Positions 21,965 through 23,699 of a stretch of DNA of 23,699 nt are shown piece after piece (position 1 is the first letter of the stretch; each line of letters opens with the position of its first letter). A model generated the notes under the pieces. It saw nothing but the letters and a program-made list of their open reading frames with translations. It was not told where the DNA came from and made no database searches. Both the position numbers and the translations under genes were made by a program. The DNA comes from Cyanobacteria bacterium HKST-UBA02 (GTDB lineage Bacteria; Cyanobacteriota; Vampirovibrionia; Obscuribacterales; Obscuribacteraceae). Location of the stretch: positions 1 through 23,699 of the forward strand of contig JAGQHH010000281.1 in the NCBI GenBank assembly GCA_020431945.1. The letters are read 5' to 3'.

Positions 21965-23239
21965 ATGAGTACGACCATGAAAAAGAAGTCGAGCGAAGAG
22001 AGCTCGGTAGCTGCTTATACGAAAGCTGCCATCGATAAAATGATGGAGACCGACTCTTCGCTTGATGAAGACCTCCTGCGCTCGATAATCAGACCGAAGA
22101 GGCAGATCCTCGTAGAGGTGCCGGTTCGCAAAGACGATGGCACCTATGCGACTTTCCAGGGCTATCGTGTTCAGCACAATGACGCTCGCGGTCCGTTCAA
22201 AGGCGGTCTGCGCTATCACCCCAAGGTGGACCTGGCCGAAGTGAAGATCCTCGCCTGTCTCATGACTCTCAAAACCGCCGTGGTCAATGTTCCCTTCGGC
22301 GGCGGCAAAGGCGGGATAGCCGTCGACCCGCGGCAGATGAGCAGCCGCGAGGTAGAGCGCCTGACCCGCAACTTCACCAATTTACTCGGCTCCACCATCG
22401 GACCGGAAAAGGATATTCCGGCTCCCGACGTCAACACCGATGGTCAGATCATGGCCTGGATCGTCGATGAATACTGTCAGAGATACGGACAGAAACCGGG
22501 AGTGGTCACCGGCAAACCCATCGAGCTGGGCGGCAGCCTCGGCCGGGACGAAGCCACCGGCCGCGGTGCGGTACTCATGGCCAGGGAAGCAGCGAAAGAG
22601 CTGGGTCTGGACATGTCCAAAGCGACCGTGATCTTCCAGGGTTTCGGCAACCTGGCATCATTCGGTGCGAAGATCATCGAAGAAGAGTACGGCTCTAAAG
22701 TAGTCGGTGTTAGCACTTCCAAGGGCGCTATCTATAACAAGAAAGGCTTCGACATCGTCGCTGCCCATGCCTATTACCGGAAGAACGGCTCTCTGAAAGG
22801 CTTCCCGAATGTCGAATGGATGACCAATGAAGAGCTCCTGGAGCAGGAGTGCGACATTCTCATACCTGCCGCTCTCGAGAACGCCATCACAGCCAAGAAC
22901 GCCAAGAAGATCAAAGCCAAGATTGTTTCGGAGGGCTCCAACGACTGCACCGAGTCCGAAGCCGATAAAATCCTCCATGATCGGGGTATCTTCGTGATCC
23001 CGGACATTCTTGCCAACGCCGGCGGTGTAATCGTTTCGTATTTCGAATGGGTCCAGAACCTCCAGAACCATTACTGGGATCTGGAGAAAGTTCGAGACGA
23101 GCTCGAGAAAGTGATGGTTCGTGCTTACAGTCAGGTGAGTGCCAGGAGCCGGGAGTACCATAACAGCTACCGGGAGGCTGCCTATATCATCGCCCTGGAT
23201 CGAGTCGCTCGAGCCATGGAGCTGAGAGGCGGCGTCTGA
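21965..23239 (+). CDS. Glutamate dehydrogenase
   Basis: This 424-residue enzyme interconverts glutamate with 2-oxoglutarate and ammonia. Substrate-site lysines are visible in GPFKGGLRYHP (Lys79), LKTAVV (Lys103) and GGGKGG (Lys115, the catalytic type), and the catalytic aspartate in PAPDVNTD (Asp155). The nucleotide-binding domain follows, with FQGFGNLAS (about 224-232), and the C-terminal LANAGGVIVSYFEW block is intact. Length is normal for the hexameric class. NAD or NADP preference is not clear from sequence. I chose the ATG at 21965, with AGGAGG 6 bases upstream. An in-frame ATG at 21932 with AAGGAG is a real alternative and would add 11 residues. A TATAAT lies about 70 bases upstream. 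Confidence 0.95.
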   Translation: MSTTMKKKSSEESSVAAYTKAAIDKMMETDSSLDEDLLRSIIRPKRQILVEVPVRKDDGTYATFQGYRVQHNDARGPFKGGLRYHPKVDLAEVKILACLMTLKTAVVNVPFGGGKGGIAVDPRQMSSREVERLTRNFTNLLGSTIGPEKDIPAPDVNTDGQIMAWIVDEYCQRYGQKPGVVTGKPIELGGSLGRDEATGRGAVLMAREAAKELGLDMSKATVIFQGFGNLASFGAKIIEEEYGSKVVGVSTSKGAIYNKKGFDIVAAHAYYRKNGSLKGFPNVEWMTNEELLEQECDILIPAALENAITAKNAKKIKAKIVSEGSNDCTESEADKILHDRGIFVIPDILANAGGVIVSYFEWVQNLQNHYWDLEKVRDELEKVMVRAYSQVSARSREYHNSYREAAYIIALDRVARAMELRGGV

Positions 23240-23558
23240 ACCCGAGCAGGGGTTTGCAAATCTTGTAACAGCCAGGCTCGCGCCAGTTGCGAGAATCTTG
23301 ACTGTGCCGGGCTTGCGGCGTTTTCAAGGTGTATCGATATTGCGAGCGCACCCGCAAAGGCTTGTCCTTGCGGGAATCTTTCATGATGTCATGAGCGGCT
23401 CGCGCGGACCGGCTCAATTCACAAATTGAAATTAACAGGCTCAAAGATGTAATCATCGATTCCTGAACGTTATGTACTAAGAGTCTTCATTTCTGATTTC
23501 AGAGGGTTACTCTCAACCAATCCTCTTCTCATACTCAAATAACTCCGAGCATCCAGGA
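23240..23558. other. Gene-free stretch after glutamate dehydrogenase
   Basis: No convincing gene is visible. Two hairpins that could end the upstream transcript are present: CTCGC/GCGAG at 23277-23293, and CCCGCAA/TTGCGGG at 23351-23374 followed by AATCTTTC. The rest is AT-richer with no recognisable element. Confidence 0.5.
23351..23382 (+). terminator. Possible terminator downstream of glutamate dehydrogenase
   Basis: CCCGCAA (23351-23357) and TTGCGGG (23368-23374) form a perfect 7-base stem with a 10-base loop, followed by AATCTTTC. It lies 110 bases past the stop, so the link to the gene is uncertain. Confidence 0.4.
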
Positions 23559-23657
23559 TCAATTTTTCGCAGCCTCAAGCTGTTTCATCCGGTCCAGATT
23601 GCTCCCCGTCATCCCGCCCTCGTCCGGACGCTTAGCGTGCTGTCCTGACGAGCTCAC
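23559..23657 (-). CDS. Possible very small protein of 32 residues
   Basis: A GTG at 23657 (minus strand) with GGGGAGGG 4 bases upstream opens a short frame ending in TGA. The peptide is hydrophilic and ends GSNLDRMKQLEAAKN, which looks like a helical C-terminus. An in-frame stop lies 9 codons before the GTG, so it is either a tiny gene or the remnant of a longer one. Evidence is limited to the ribosome site and composition. Confidence 0.25.
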   Translation of the reverse strand: MSSSGQHAKRPDEGGMTGSNLDRMKQLEAAKN

Positions 23658-23699
23658 CTGCCCTCCCCGGGCAGTAATGTCAACTCATAAACTCGAGGA

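Noticed and set aside
1..23699. Mobile element, phage region or defence island
   Set aside because: No transposase, integrase, terminal repeats, tRNA insertion site or phage genes were seen; the recognisable genes are metabolic and housekeeping.

Overview
The window looks like a chromosomal segment from a bacterium of moderately high GC (by eye, mid to upper fifties percent). It carries housekeeping and metabolic genes rather than a phage, plasmid or island. A lipoprotein-type soluble lytic transglycosylase points to a Gram-negative-type envelope. Many genes encode proteins of no family I recognise, so the host is probably from a poorly sampled lineage. I cannot name a phylum from sequence alone. 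I see no rRNA, tRNA, CRISPR array, insertion sequence or integrase.

Left part (1-5,000). A partial unknown protein on the minus strand is followed by a gene-poor stretch. Then come a possible 78-residue protein (minus) and, divergent from it, a free-standing N-terminal domain of a leucyl-aminopeptidase-type (M17) protein. After these are a ZIP-family metal transporter with a histidine-rich loop and an M20D amidohydrolase, both on the minus strand.

Middle plus-strand run (5,348-11,325). Seven genes lie on one strand: an unknown 360-residue protein, three small membrane proteins, a cysteine-containing 127-residue protein, a sigma-70 factor, and a 575-residue two-domain enzyme. That enzyme joins an HSDL2-like short-chain dehydrogenase to a dienoyl-CoA-isomerase-like crotonase domain and is the most striking gene here. 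Nearly every gap contains a strong hairpin, several with the T-run of an intrinsic terminator. The genes are therefore probably individually terminated rather than forming one uniform operon.

Minus-strand operon (14,467-11,536). The order is an NADK2-type NAD kinase, an EamA-family transporter with a very histidine-rich tail, and two small membrane proteins, with gaps of 35, 31 and 13 bases. A bidirectional hairpin closes it against the plus-strand run.

Right part (14,468-23,699). A 720-base gene-free leader precedes a phospholipase-D-superfamily protein. Its terminator is followed by a gene-free stretch holding a candidate structured RNA whose long-range stem competes with its own terminator. 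Then come a DUF3343 small protein (putative Se/S carrier-like), a zinc-ribbon protein, a large lytic transglycosylase lipoprotein, a cysteine desulfurase of the type often linked to DUF3343, and a glutamate dehydrogenase behind a clear TATAAT promoter element. The right edge has no confident gene, only a very small candidate reading frame.
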